A model generated the notes under the pieces. The model was not told the DNA's origin and did not search any database. It saw only the letters and a list, made by a program, of their open reading frames with translations. The position numbers and the translations under genes were made by a program. From the NCBI RefSeq assembly GCF_004354985.1, contig NZ_SMSK01000024.1:1-64000 (forward strand): a DNA stretch of 64,000 nt, written 5' to 3'. Shown here piece after piece: positions 17,171 through 25,145 of this stretch (the stretch's first letter is position 1; every line of letters begins with the position of its first letter). Source of the DNA: Segetibacter sp. 3557_3 (GTDB lineage: Bacteria; Bacteroidota; Bacteroidia; Chitinophagales; Chitinophagaceae).

Positions 17171-17785
17171 TAGCGAGGAAAGTTGTTTCTACATAAAACA
17201 AGAGCACAAACCTACAGTGGGATTTATTGGAAACAGCTATATTCTCAGCAATGCCACTAACAACAGATTTTTGCAATAGTGGCTTTAGGAATTGTATCAG
17301 ACAGAATACAATTAATGAATTTTAGAACATTAGTGGACAGCAGAATAATGAATGCCACTACTGCATAAAGCTGAAAAAACCTTGGCTGCTATTATCAGTG
17401 CCCTATAATAGAAATAGTTCTGTTTGATTATTGGAAGGCAGAAGCTTTTCCAGCACAAAAGGTAGTTGATGAAGAGTCAAAAAAATTCAATTTACATACA
17501 AACATTGATCACCTGAACACTTGCCTGCTTTTCCTGGCTAGATATGTTCAATGGCTGCGAGTCTTTCTAATAGAATCCCCGAGGTTTTTTTGTTGATAAT
17601 AAAGAAAAGTTTGCATAACAACATTTTTAAATGTAATTCTAATAATAATGCAATACTAATTGACTATTTGCCAAGAGCAGCCTGAAATTATTCATCATTA
17701 CGAACATTTCATGGATGTGCGTCTATAGATAAAAAATGTACGGTTGCTCTTCCCTCCGGTTGTGAATTAGAAAATTTGCTTAGTG
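17171..17785. other. About 600 bp without a supported gene
   Basis: No coding frame, RNA gene or clear repeat is seen. The sequence is A/T-rich and separates the GNAT gene from the end of the leader-peptide locus. Confidence 0.5.
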
Positions 17786-18139
17786 TTAGCGTCTCGTCAA
17801 GCCGCCAACACGAGGCTGTGAGATATTTGATCCTCTTGGCGGCGCTAACAGATAACTACAGGTGCATTTATAAGGGTGGTAACCGCTGCATTTTAAAGGA
17901 GTTGTGCAATATTGTCCCAATGTCCAACAATCACTTGATAAAGATCCTCCGAGGCAGCTGCACGTGCCCTCCGTTTCGTTGCACCAGAAATTGGATCCGC
18001 CACTGGGATCGTTGCTAATTTTGGCTGCTGGAACAACCAACCCAGCTTTGGCCTTTTTTGCTCCGGCCGTACCCGACACCCCATAGCTTCGACCGGCTGT
18101 AACCACCGCCAGTTTGGCGGTAAAATTTGGAACATTCAT
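17786..18139 (-). CDS. Cys-rich small protein with FTA-type leader (candidate precursor 3)
   Basis: A 117-aa product that begins MNVPNFTAKLAVVTAGRSYG. The leader motif P-N-F-T-A, a Tyr about ten residues on, and GLVVPAAK at about 33-40 correspond to the leaders of the peptides at 21332-21559 and 20800-21036. The C-terminal half is Cys-rich (CNETEGTCSCLGG, CTTPLKCSGYHPYKCTC), with nine Cys, suggesting disulfides or Cys modification. It lies 615 bp downstream of the pentapeptide gene, which has a related leader. I do not know the family's function. The role as substrate of the PatA/PatG-like proteins upstream is inferred from the shared leader. Confidence 0.65.
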   Translation of the reverse strand: MNVPNFTAKLAVVTAGRSYGVSGTAGAKKAKAGLVVPAAKISNDPSGGSNFWCNETEGTCSCLGGSLSSDCWTLGQYCTTPLKCSGYHPYKCTCSYLLAPPRGSNISQPRVGGLTRR

Positions 18140-18754
18140 TTTGATATTTTTTAATTATTGAAGATGTAAACCCTCTAACATCCCAAGCCACATGTTTTAG
18201 AATCGGATAAACCTGGAGTAGCTTTAACGTAAGGTAAGGCAGTGCGAACCTACTTCCTTTGCTCGTGGGAGCGGGTAGAATGCAAACCGAACCATCTTCT
18301 TTTGTGCATCTGTTAGCATCACAGGCTTGGCAAGGAACCCGCTGACATTTCGGTCTGTAATACCGCGGCATGTTGCCGTGATTTAGTCTGCCTTCAATCA
18401 GATCGGCTTCCTTGGGGTCAAGTTTTTTTCATAAAAGCTAAACTGGTCAACTTCGTTGATTGTATATTTATAAATGTATGCTACCCTTTTAATTTACCTA
18501 CGTGTCTGACAACATTAGCTCTCGTACAAAGACTCTGCAAATTGAACCAAGTTGGGTAGATCCGAAACCAGTCTACCCGTAAGAGGTAGAAAAGAATAAC
18601 CGCATACGGCTGGCATTTGCAAAACGTACGATATAGTAGCTGGAAGAATTGGCAGTGGAGCAAAAGCATTAACAGGCTTTGCACCTCGTACTGTTGGTCA
18701 CATAGCCCTGTCTATGTGGTAGACAGTGAACTGAATTAATGATAAGGTTCAAGC
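18140..18754. other. Intergenic region with a possible broken Cys-rich peptide
   Basis: A minus-strand frame ending at 18015 and opening upstream of 18371 contains CQRVPCQACDANRCTKEDGS, a Cys-rich pattern like that of the neighbouring peptides. No FTA-type leader precedes it in frame, and the frame then runs across the start of the peptide gene at 18139. It may be the remnant of another precursor. Nothing else is supported here. Confidence 0.3.
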
Positions 18755-20041
18755 TCATGCTTTCTGTAGTTGTTTCTCTAGATCGGCAATTTTTTTCTCC
18801 AATTCAATTTCTCTATCCGTTTTACCACCATTTACCAATTGTATTTTCCGGGCCGCTATCCAGTTTTCTGATGGCTTGATGACACCGTCAGATAATCCTG
18901 AAACAACGTCGGCGGTGTTTTCATAGGTAAATGTTGGCAGAATGTTCTTAAAACCCGTGCGCATCTCAGTGAGTGTAATATACTCTTCTTCACCATTAAA
19001 CAGAAGAGGTTGAATCGGCTTTGCAGAGTACTTTTCTACTACGGACCTCAATTCCTCTCTAACCATCGTGGCGGCAGTTACATCCGCAATGATAAACCGA
19101 GCCATGCCAGCAAGTGTCATGATTGTTTCTAAAAGCGATTGGTTGGTTGTGTTCTCAAAATCGAAGAGAATGGGAACGTAATCATGCTTATGCAATTGTT
19201 CACGTATAATATCTAAAACTTCTTTGCGTTCTGGTGTGAATCGACCCAGTATCAAAACGGTTTTGGAAGTAATGGTGTCAATGACATTTCGAACATTTTT
19301 GTTGTTGAGAAGAAGGTAAATAAATTGGGCTACCTGAAGATCATCTACAGTGATTGTCGATTCCCCATCAGGAGTAATTACAAGACGTAATTGCTCCTTA
19401 GGGACACCCTTTAAGCCCCATGCTGAAATTCCATAGATTTTACAACCAGTTAAGATAGCGTGACTTAAGTTTACTTCTAGCAAACTTGTATTTTGAAGGT
19501 TGGCTTCACTTAGGTCAGCTCCACTCATGTCTGCGCTAATCAAGTCGGCTCCACCCAGGTTTGCTTCCCTAAGATTAGCTCCACTAAGGTTAACTTCCCT
19601 AAGATTGGCTTGCCACAGTTTGGCTTTACTGAGGTCGGCTCCACTCAAGTTGGCGCTAATCAGTTTGACTCCGCTCAGAGTTGCTCCACTCATGTTAGCT
19701 CCAGTCATGTTAGCTCCTGTCAGGTCAGCATCTCTCAAATTGGCATGCCTTAAGTCAGCCTTACTCAGCTTAGCTCCAATCAGATTGGCCCCACGCAGAT
19801 CAGCTCCAGTCAAGTTCAATCCAGTCAGGTCGGCTCCACTTAGGTTGATTCCAATCACGGTGGAAGGCCTTTGCGGTATAAACTGGGCTTGCTTGATGAT
19901 AACTCCATTAGTCGTAAGACCGGGTTTAATTCTGGCTGTAGTTATAAAGGTATCGTCGCTAAAAAGATTTTTCAAGTATTGATAAGAAGATTCAGAGATA
20001 GATCTTTCTGCAGTATATCCAGGCAAGTTCATATTACGCAT
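18755..20041 (-). CDS. Pentapeptide-repeat protein with TIR-like C-terminal domain and FTA-type leader
   Basis: A 428-aa protein. I start it at ATG 20041 because AAGGAGG stands directly upstream; the open frame continues to 20113. Residues 1-60 begin MRNMNLPGYTAERSI and include GVIIKQAQFIPQRP, matching the leader of the three small peptides. About 62-190 is a run of pentapeptide repeats (A-D/N-L-x-G type) forming a right-handed beta helix. The C-terminal part (from about 255) has VLILGRFTPERKEVLDII, YVPILFDFE and ARFIIADVT, the TIR-like, probably nucleotide-binding domain often fused to pentapeptide repeats. The combination of leader and effector-like domains is unusual. It may be a large substrate of the same processing system, or a sensor or toxin. 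Confidence 0.8.
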   Translation of the reverse strand: MRNMNLPGYTAERSISESSYQYLKNLFSDDTFITTARIKPGLTTNGVIIKQAQFIPQRPSTVIGINLSGADLTGLNLTGADLRGANLIGAKLSKADLRHANLRDADLTGANMTGANMSGATLSGVKLISANLSGADLSKAKLWQANLREVNLSGANLREANLGGADLISADMSGADLSEANLQNTSLLEVNLSHAILTGCKIYGISAWGLKGVPKEQLRLVITPDGESTITVDDLQVAQFIYLLLNNKNVRNVIDTITSKTVLILGRFTPERKEVLDIIREQLHKHDYVPILFDFENTTNQSLLETIMTLAGMARFIIADVTAATMVREELRSVVEKYSAKPIQPLLFNGEEEYITLTEMRTGFKNILPTFTYENTADVVSGLSDGVIKPSENWIAARKIQLVNGGKTDREIELEKKIADLEKQLQKA

Positions 20042-20799
20042 CTTGTATCCTCCTTCTAGAATGTTGAGGTTGGTAATGCTTAATTCGACGACGTTGGCAC
20101 AAAAAATACGCATTTCTGAAATCTACGTACAGCGCAAACTTATGAGTCCCTCCGTGTTCCTCTTCATGAAAAAGAGAAACTTCCAGTCAATCTAATCAGC
20201 TCGAATTACTTCATCTGTTAAGGTGGGGTGTCAAGAAACCTAGTGATCACCACCAATTAGGGCAGTGATCATATATAAACATTTCGGCTAGCTTCAGAGA
20301 ATATTTGATTGTCTCAAACAGACTTGGCTCAATTTGGTACATGGACCCTATTGCTATCAAACTCGATGGCATTCGTTGATTAGATCTGATCAAAACAACG
20401 ATTGGTCCCATCACGCCCGTGCACCTTTACTTTGAGCCAACTACACCGCGGACTGCAATCACTACTTCAATATCGGTAGAACCAGAGGCAAGACGGATCC
20501 CTCTACTAAGGAGTCAAGATTTGTAGAAACTTGCGGCACCGATAGGATATGTTGCGAGCACCACAATGCTGAATATCTTGCAGAGTTGACGAACACGGTA
20601 CTGGTTCTTGCTGCTAGAGAGGACTGAGTCCTTCCATTAAGCAACAAGAAGAATTACCTCTTCAGAATTTGGACGACCGACGAATATCTTAAGAGCTTAC
20701 CCCAAAACCAGGATGGGCAGGAAATATCTTGTACTCCGCACCAACGGACAAACTAAGCATCACTCTAATGAAGTACAAAGGATCATTAGAGACGAAGTC
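20042..20799. other. About 760 bp intergenic, no supported gene
   Basis: Between the pentapeptide gene and candidate precursor 2. It holds the promoter or leader region of the pentapeptide gene, with the AAGGAGG ribosome-binding site just before 20041. Short frames on both strands show no leader motif. Confidence 0.5.
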
Positions 20800-21036
20800 T
20801 TAAACTCTTGGAAATGTCGGAAGGCCGATAGGTATTAAACTTTTACAACAACGGCAATTGATTGGAGAAACGCACAAACATCCAGGGTCACAGTTCTCGC
20901 CACCAGACCGATTTCGAGAGATAAGTTGCGGAGTGATTATGCCCTCTACTCTTGAAGTAGGACTCAAGTTATAAACCTTACTAGCATCATCAAGGGAAAG
21001 CTCCGCAGTGAACATAGGTATAATTATCTTTTTCAT
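20800..21036 (-). CDS. Small peptide with FTA-type leader (candidate precursor 2)
   Basis: A 78-aa peptide starting MKKIIIPMFTAELSLDDASK, with VEGIITPQLIS at about 30-40 and a short Cys-rich tail (CDPGCLCVSPINCRCCKS; six Cys in 16 residues). The N-terminal P-x-F-T-A-E-x-S motif and the G-I-I-T-P-Q segment match its neighbours. The likely architecture is leader, processing region and Cys core. It lies on the same strand as the proteases, 295 bp after candidate precursor 1. No transmembrane segment or classical Sec signal is present, which argues for a dedicated processing or export route. Confidence 0.75.
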   Translation of the reverse strand: MKKIIIPMFTAELSLDDASKVYNLSPTSRVEGIITPQLISRNRSGGENCDPGCLCVSPINCRCCKSLIPIGLPTFPRV

Positions 21037-21331
21037 AAATTAGTTTTTACCTAAACGATTGGCTGCCAGTACATACATAAAAATAATAAAACTGGCATTC
21101 CAGTTTGAAGTTGCTATCGCCCAACTATAAAATCTGACACTCTACAATCGGAATCAAGCTTTCTAATGCGAACACCAGATTTATATTAAATGCGATGATC
21201 TGTTTAGATCAAAAACAAATTGTATCATTGAACACCCTGTTTTAAGCCTCAGGAACTTTAGCCATACGAGTACCTGAACACTATTCAGCCAGCATTGACC
21301 GGTGGTACCAATATATTTACATTCTTTGCCG

Positions 21332-21559
21332 TCAGTCACCCATACAATGATTAAAAACTTCTTTATAACAATGACCAGCAGCCGGTCCCGTAATACTACA
21401 AGCCGCGGCTGCAGACAAACCACATGCTAACCGTCTCCATCTCTGTGGAACAATTAAACTTCCGCCCTTATCTGAGTTTTGAATACCTAAATAGTTTTCC
21501 AACGGCGCCCGGCCACTGATTGAAGTGTCGGCTGTAAAGTTTGGGATTTTGCTTTTCAT
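21332..21559 (-). CDS. Small peptide with FTA-type leader (candidate precursor 1)
   Basis: A 75-aa peptide starting MKSKIPNFTADTSISGRAPL, followed by GGSLIVPQRWRR and a tail with Ala/Gly-rich and Cys residues (ACGLSAAAACSITGPAAGHC). It starts 33 bp after the PatG-C-like gene ends, so it is the peptide most tightly linked to the maturation genes. Leader and tail are as in the two other peptides, but the Cys are more widely spaced. Function is unknown; a processed peptide product (toxin, signal or metal ligand) is inferred. Confidence 0.75.
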   Translation of the reverse strand: MKSKIPNFTADTSISGRAPLENYLGIQNSDKGGSLIVPQRWRRLACGLSAAAACSITGPAAGHCYKEVFNHCMGD

Positions 21560-21592
21560 TTCAATTGATTTAAAGATTGATAAATAGTTTAT

Positions 21593-22516
21593 TCAACGAT
21601 CAAAATAGGTTTGAAATTTAGAAACCAAGAATGGAAACTCTTCTGTTACATCTACCCGGCAGAAGTATTTTTCAGTAACATCAGTAACTCTGCTGGTAAA
21701 CGAAAAGATGACATCTACTATTTTTCTTGTGCCATAGAGTCTCGAATTTATCACGTCTATGCTTGTCAAAGAAAAATTGCGTTCATACATTTCCGATGTT
21801 GTATTATAAATGGCATGGTAACGTACGGCAATGTAATTAAGGGCACGATGATCATCGGTGGCGCCGGCGTTGTCCGCCATTTGCATAATACGCGTAAAAA
21901 GTTCTTCGGCTGCCGGCGCAAATTCTTCATTAGAAAATCGTTCAGGCTTAGGAATTGATGCAATCAAAGAATCTACGTCAAATGAATACACCTGGTCAAA
22001 GCTCACAATAGGTACTTGCAAACCGTTACAAAATTGAGCAGGAGCTATAGGTCCTAGAACACCGATAACAATATTAACATCGACAGCGCGCGGTGTAGGG
22101 CGCAACGACTCAATAAGCATATCGAGATCGGCAGGATTAATAGGATCAAGAATATACGTATCTAACCCTTCGATAGAAAGAACCCAACACAGCCTACGGG
22201 CTAAATACCGATTGGGTGATTCCGACAGAATTGCATGCATTGCCTGATTATCAGTTAGCCCCGAGGTGTCGCTCCGGCTGGTAGCTTGTGCAAATTCTTT
22301 TTCAATGCCAACACTCGGGAAGCGGGGCTGTATCCTCCCGATTGCATAAACGTATTGGACAGGACCGGAGGCCGAACATGCTGGACATGATTGATCTAAA
22401 CCTTGGGATGGTTGAATATGACTCATAGCATGAATAGCAGGTTCCCTACTGCTTGTATATTGACTTTCAATTCTCATTTTGCCCGTGATTGGTTGAGGAT
22501 TTCGATATTGTTGCAT
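21593..22516 (-). CDS. PatG C-terminal-like protein
   Basis: A 307-aa protein. An N-terminal CPAC pair is followed by QYVYAIGRIQPRFPS and EKEFAQATSR, which resembles the C-terminal domain that follows the protease in PatA/PatG-type cyanobactin maturation proteins, as I remember it. The C-terminal part (SFTSRVTDVTEKYFCRVDVT) also fits. There is no Ser-protease triad, so the protease and this domain are split into two genes here (see 22742-23623). It begins 40 bp after the small Cys protein. I infer an accessory or substrate-recognition role. The homology is from memory and should be treated as probable. Confidence 0.65.
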   Translation of the reverse strand: MQQYRNPQPITGKMRIESQYTSSREPAIHAMSHIQPSQGLDQSCPACSASGPVQYVYAIGRIQPRFPSVGIEKEFAQATSRSDTSGLTDNQAMHAILSESPNRYLARRLCWVLSIEGLDTYILDPINPADLDMLIESLRPTPRAVDVNIVIGVLGPIAPAQFCNGLQVPIVSFDQVYSFDVDSLIASIPKPERFSNEEFAPAAEELFTRIMQMADNAGATDDHRALNYIAVRYHAIYNTTSEMYERNFSLTSIDVINSRLYGTRKIVDVIFSFTSRVTDVTEKYFCRVDVTEEFPFLVSKFQTYFDR

Positions 22517-22556
22517 ATTTGGTTCTATAATTTTGGTTCAGCTTAGTATGAATGAA

Positions 22557-22745
22557 TTATTTCTTTCCTGTAAATACAAACCAACTATTAAGTATCGAGG
22601 CCCGCTGTTCGCAACCGCCACATGGTTTGATTCCCATTGTAGAAGTAACACGTTTTATTACGTCACCAAGACCAATTTCATTTTCATTTTGAAAACCTGG
22701 AAGTCGGACTTTAAAAGGTTCGTGTTTCGTGTCGTCTTTTTTCAT
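22557..22745 (-). CDS. 62-aa conserved Cys protein (GIKPCGGCEQR motif)
   Basis: A 62-aa protein containing LPGFQNENEIGLGDVIKRVT, then GIKPCGGCEQRASILNSW. I have seen the pattern G-x-G-D-x-I-K-R-x-T-x-x-x-G-I-K-P-C-x-G-C-x-x-R-A-x-x-L-N as a recurrent small unnamed protein in other bacteria, but know no function. The CGGC pair could bind metal or be modified. Its ATG overlaps the stop of the PatA-like protease by 4 bp (ATGA), so it is translationally coupled to it. It lacks the FTA-type leader, so it may be a second class of substrate or a carrier protein. Confidence 0.75.
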   Translation of the reverse strand: MKKDDTKHEPFKVRLPGFQNENEIGLGDVIKRVTSTMGIKPCGGCEQRASILNSWFVFTGKK

Positions 22746-23623
22746 GCTATTGCTTTTTGTCTATACTGAAGGTTTAAGTATTGGAAAGCAGCCATGGCAT
22801 TTATTAATGGTGGTGTGATAGATTTTCGAGAACTTATCGTATTTACTGCGTGTTTTATTAAAGATCCTGAGAGCTTAGGGAATTCTGACCACAATAAGGC
22901 TATGACTCCCGTTACAAAAGGAGCGGCCGCACTAGTTCCTGAAATTGTAAGTGTATTATTATCCAGACCAAGACTTGTTATATTCTCACCAGGAGCGCTT
23001 AAGCCCCGCTTACCTATCGAATTACCAAGATTTGATAATTGCATTGGATTTCCATTGTTATTACATGCAATAACTGGAATTACCCAGGGGTGTCTTGTTA
23101 TTGCAGTACTTCCTACAGTTCCCTGATTACCTGCTGCTGCTACAATCACAACACCAAGATTAGCCGCATAATTCAATGCCTCTTCTAACACAGGTTCGCC
23201 CTTAGATGAACTGTTTATTAATGCAAGGCTGAGGTTGATTAACCGGGCACCAGCATTGATGCAGTCATAAATTGCCAATGCAAGTTCTTGTGGGGTTGTT
23301 GCAAGTACGGACTTGTAATTATTTGTTGGCAACTCAGAAAAAACAGAGCGAATTAACAAGGTACAATTCGGACAAATGGCAGGTGCTCTCGACCCTCTTT
23401 TAGCTACAAGGATGCCGGCGATAAAAGTTCCATGTTCACATGCTACACTTTCCGTTATTGAACAAGTGCCTGAAATCACCCCCGGAATTTCTTTGATGCT
23501 TTCTCTATTAAGTTCCAAGTGATTAGTTGAAACCGGCCCATCAATTAAGCCAATAATTATTTCCGGTGAACCGGAGGATATATCCATCACCTGTTTAACG
23601 TTAATTAATTCCGTGAATTCCAT
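22742..23623 (-). CDS. PatA-like subtilisin (S8) protease
   Basis: A 293-aa serine protease. The catalytic triad is D28 (GLIDGP), H64 (CEHGTFIAGIL) and S231 (SGTSAAAPFV), with oxyanion N166 (AAAGNQG). The segment GSRAPAICPNCTLLIRSVF is characteristic of the PatA/PatG-type proteases that cut cyanobactin and related precursor leaders. There is no signal peptide or propeptide, so it acts in the cytoplasm on endogenous substrates. It heads the minus-strand locus and is followed by the 62-aa Cys protein, the PatG-C-like protein and the leader peptides. No YcaO, McbC oxidase or other modifying enzyme is nearby, so any chemistry besides proteolysis must come from other loci or from the PatG-like part. 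Confidence 0.85.
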   Translation of the reverse strand: MEFTELINVKQVMDISSGSPEIIIGLIDGPVSTNHLELNRESIKEIPGVISGTCSITESVACEHGTFIAGILVAKRGSRAPAICPNCTLLIRSVFSELPTNNYKSVLATTPQELALAIYDCINAGARLINLSLALINSSSKGEPVLEEALNYAANLGVVIVAAAGNQGTVGSTAITRHPWVIPVIACNNNGNPMQLSNLGNSIGKRGLSAPGENITSLGLDNNTLTISGTSAAAPFVTGVIALLWSEFPKLSGSLIKHAVNTISSRKSITPPLINAMAAFQYLNLQYRQKAIA

Positions 23624-23946
23624 TTACTACTGATTGTAAATGTAAGAGTATAGAAAATAGTTTAAAAGTGCAAGCTTTATAGCCGTAAAATACCGACAAC
23701 GGAGCGAAAATTGCTATCGCTGTTTTTCAAGCTTTGTGTCGAATTTGCTTTAGTATAGTCGACCGTCAAATAGCCCTTAAACTTGTATTTACGGGTGTTT
23801 TCAGTGTATTCTGGCAATACAAGTTGCCCGGATATTTGAGAAATAGTCCATTGTTTATATTACGGTAAGCTTCCACTCAATAAAGCACTCCGCAACTCGG
23901 GCTCTTTTGCGGCCTAGCCGCGAGATGTTATGAGACCAATTCGAGA
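23624..23946. other. About 320 bp intergenic
   Basis: Should contain the promoter of the protease locus on the minus strand. I see no convincing promoter box and no gene. The right edge meets the stop of the 158-aa gene. Confidence 0.5.
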
Positions 23947-24423
23947 TTAAATGCCGTCCTTTTTTTTGTACTCGCTCCAGGGCACTTTGCTGCTATTCTT
24001 CGCCTGCTCTTTTCGGGATTGAGAAGTAAATGGATCCTTTTCTTCAGGCCACCTCATTTGCTCCCTCCGTCTTTCTTGTGCTGCTTTGTACTTCCGTACT
24101 GCAGTCGAGTTGTTCGACAATAGCGCAGCTTCAATATCCACCATATTATGAACATGCTTTTGTGCTTGCAGGCGGAAATAATTGGTTGCAAAGTCAACAT
24201 TAGTATGCCCCAGCTCTCTTATCCCCCGGAGCGTTTTCCCTGATTTGCGCCATATGGTTACCCGGTAATAAGCCAAGATTACAATTATTGCTTCGCTCAA
24301 AAATAAAGGATCCTTAAGAGTTTTACTAAATTTTTTAGCAAACGCCCCGGACTCACATCGAAATTCTACATAACTCAAAGCCGTGTAAGGCTGTATATGA
24401 AAATTAGAATTAAGGGTATCCAC
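23947..24423 (-). CDS. 158-aa protein of unknown function, intact copy of a duplicated module
   Basis: Starts with GTG (DTLNSNFHIQ...). The conserved part reads YRVTIWRKSGKTLRGIRELG, DFATNYFRLQAQKHVHNMVD, VRKYKAAQERRREQMRWPEE and NSSKVPWSEYKKKDG. It is basic and hydrophilic, except for a hydrophobic patch at about 45-53. I do not recognise the family. It is divergent from the HTH gene at 24637, exactly as the broken copy at 11908-12386 is from the HTH gene at 12607. That organisation suggests a functional pair, for example a regulator and its partner. Confidence 0.65.
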   Translation of the reverse strand: MDTLNSNFHIQPYTALSYVEFRCESGAFAKKFSKTLKDPLFLSEAIIVILAYYRVTIWRKSGKTLRGIRELGHTNVDFATNYFRLQAQKHVHNMVDIEAALLSNNSTAVRKYKAAQERRREQMRWPEEKDPFTSQSRKEQAKNSSKVPWSEYKKKDGI

Positions 24424-24636
24424 ACCAGGAACACTTTCACAGAAATATGCGTGAAGCTAACTTCCCTTCTAAAAGCTACAAGGTATACCCAAACCCAGAA
24501 TAGTTTAAAGGCCGTCCACATCAGATCATATTAAATCATACTTGTGAGTTATGCAAGGTTTGCCGTGGTAATAACTGGCAAGGTTGCTCGAGATCTTACG
24601 TGAAGATTGCCCTAATTTCAGTAGAAATTTTCAGTT

Positions 24637-24933
24637 TTGCCAAACCAACGAAATCGACCTTATAGCCAGGCAATAAAGGGCAGGTTTTTCAAAGCGGTTC
24701 AGGAAATTTATAAAGAGCTGTATCCGAACATTTCCGAAGGTCAGATTGCCCGTAACGTTGGGCTTCAACCCTCATATTACTCGGGATTAAAGACCAGGGC
24801 AGGAACTTACCCGAATCTGGAACACTGTGCCAGGCTTTGCAAAACATATGATATTGCCGAAGCTTGGCTACTTAGCGGAAAAGGGCCAATGAGATTAGTC
24901 CAAAACACGCAGAAGAATGGGACTACAGTCTGA
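24637..24933 (+). CDS. Small helix-turn-helix protein, copy 2 of the duplicated module
   Basis: A 98-aa predicted DNA-binding protein, TTG start (MPNQRNRPYSQAIKGRF). The segment SEGQIARNVGLQPSYYSGLK is the likely helix-turn-helix, and AEAWLLSGKGPMRL matches the other copy exactly from AWLL onward. The intergenic regions before both copies also share short blocks (for example ATAGTTTAAA followed by GTCCACAT), so a regulatory site was duplicated with the genes. Confidence 0.7.
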   Translation: MPNQRNRPYSQAIKGRFFKAVQEIYKELYPNISEGQIARNVGLQPSYYSGLKTRAGTYPNLEHCARLCKTYDIAEAWLLSGKGPMRLVQNTQKNGTTV

Positions 24934-25145
24934 TCACGTCTAGGTAAGCCTATAGCATGCTAGAAAGGGTTCGGCGGAACAATTGCATTCGCAATCCTAA
25001 AAGTTGTAGAAAGACGGCTGCTGCCTGGATAAAGAAAAAATTTTTTTTCTGGCTGAGTGTTCCCGCACATAATGTGTGCAATTGATAGGGTTCGTTGCTT
25101 TAATTCTATACTGGGAAAATGCGGCCACTTGGCAGATAGGCTAAG

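Noticed and set aside
18015-18371. 118-aa Cys-containing minus-strand frame
   Set aside because: No FTA-type leader and it runs over the start of the peptide gene at 18139; at best a broken precursor.
19500-19982. 160-aa plus-strand frame rich in Leu/Ala/Pro
   Set aside because: It is the antisense of the pentapeptide repeats; the repeat periodicity creates the open frame.
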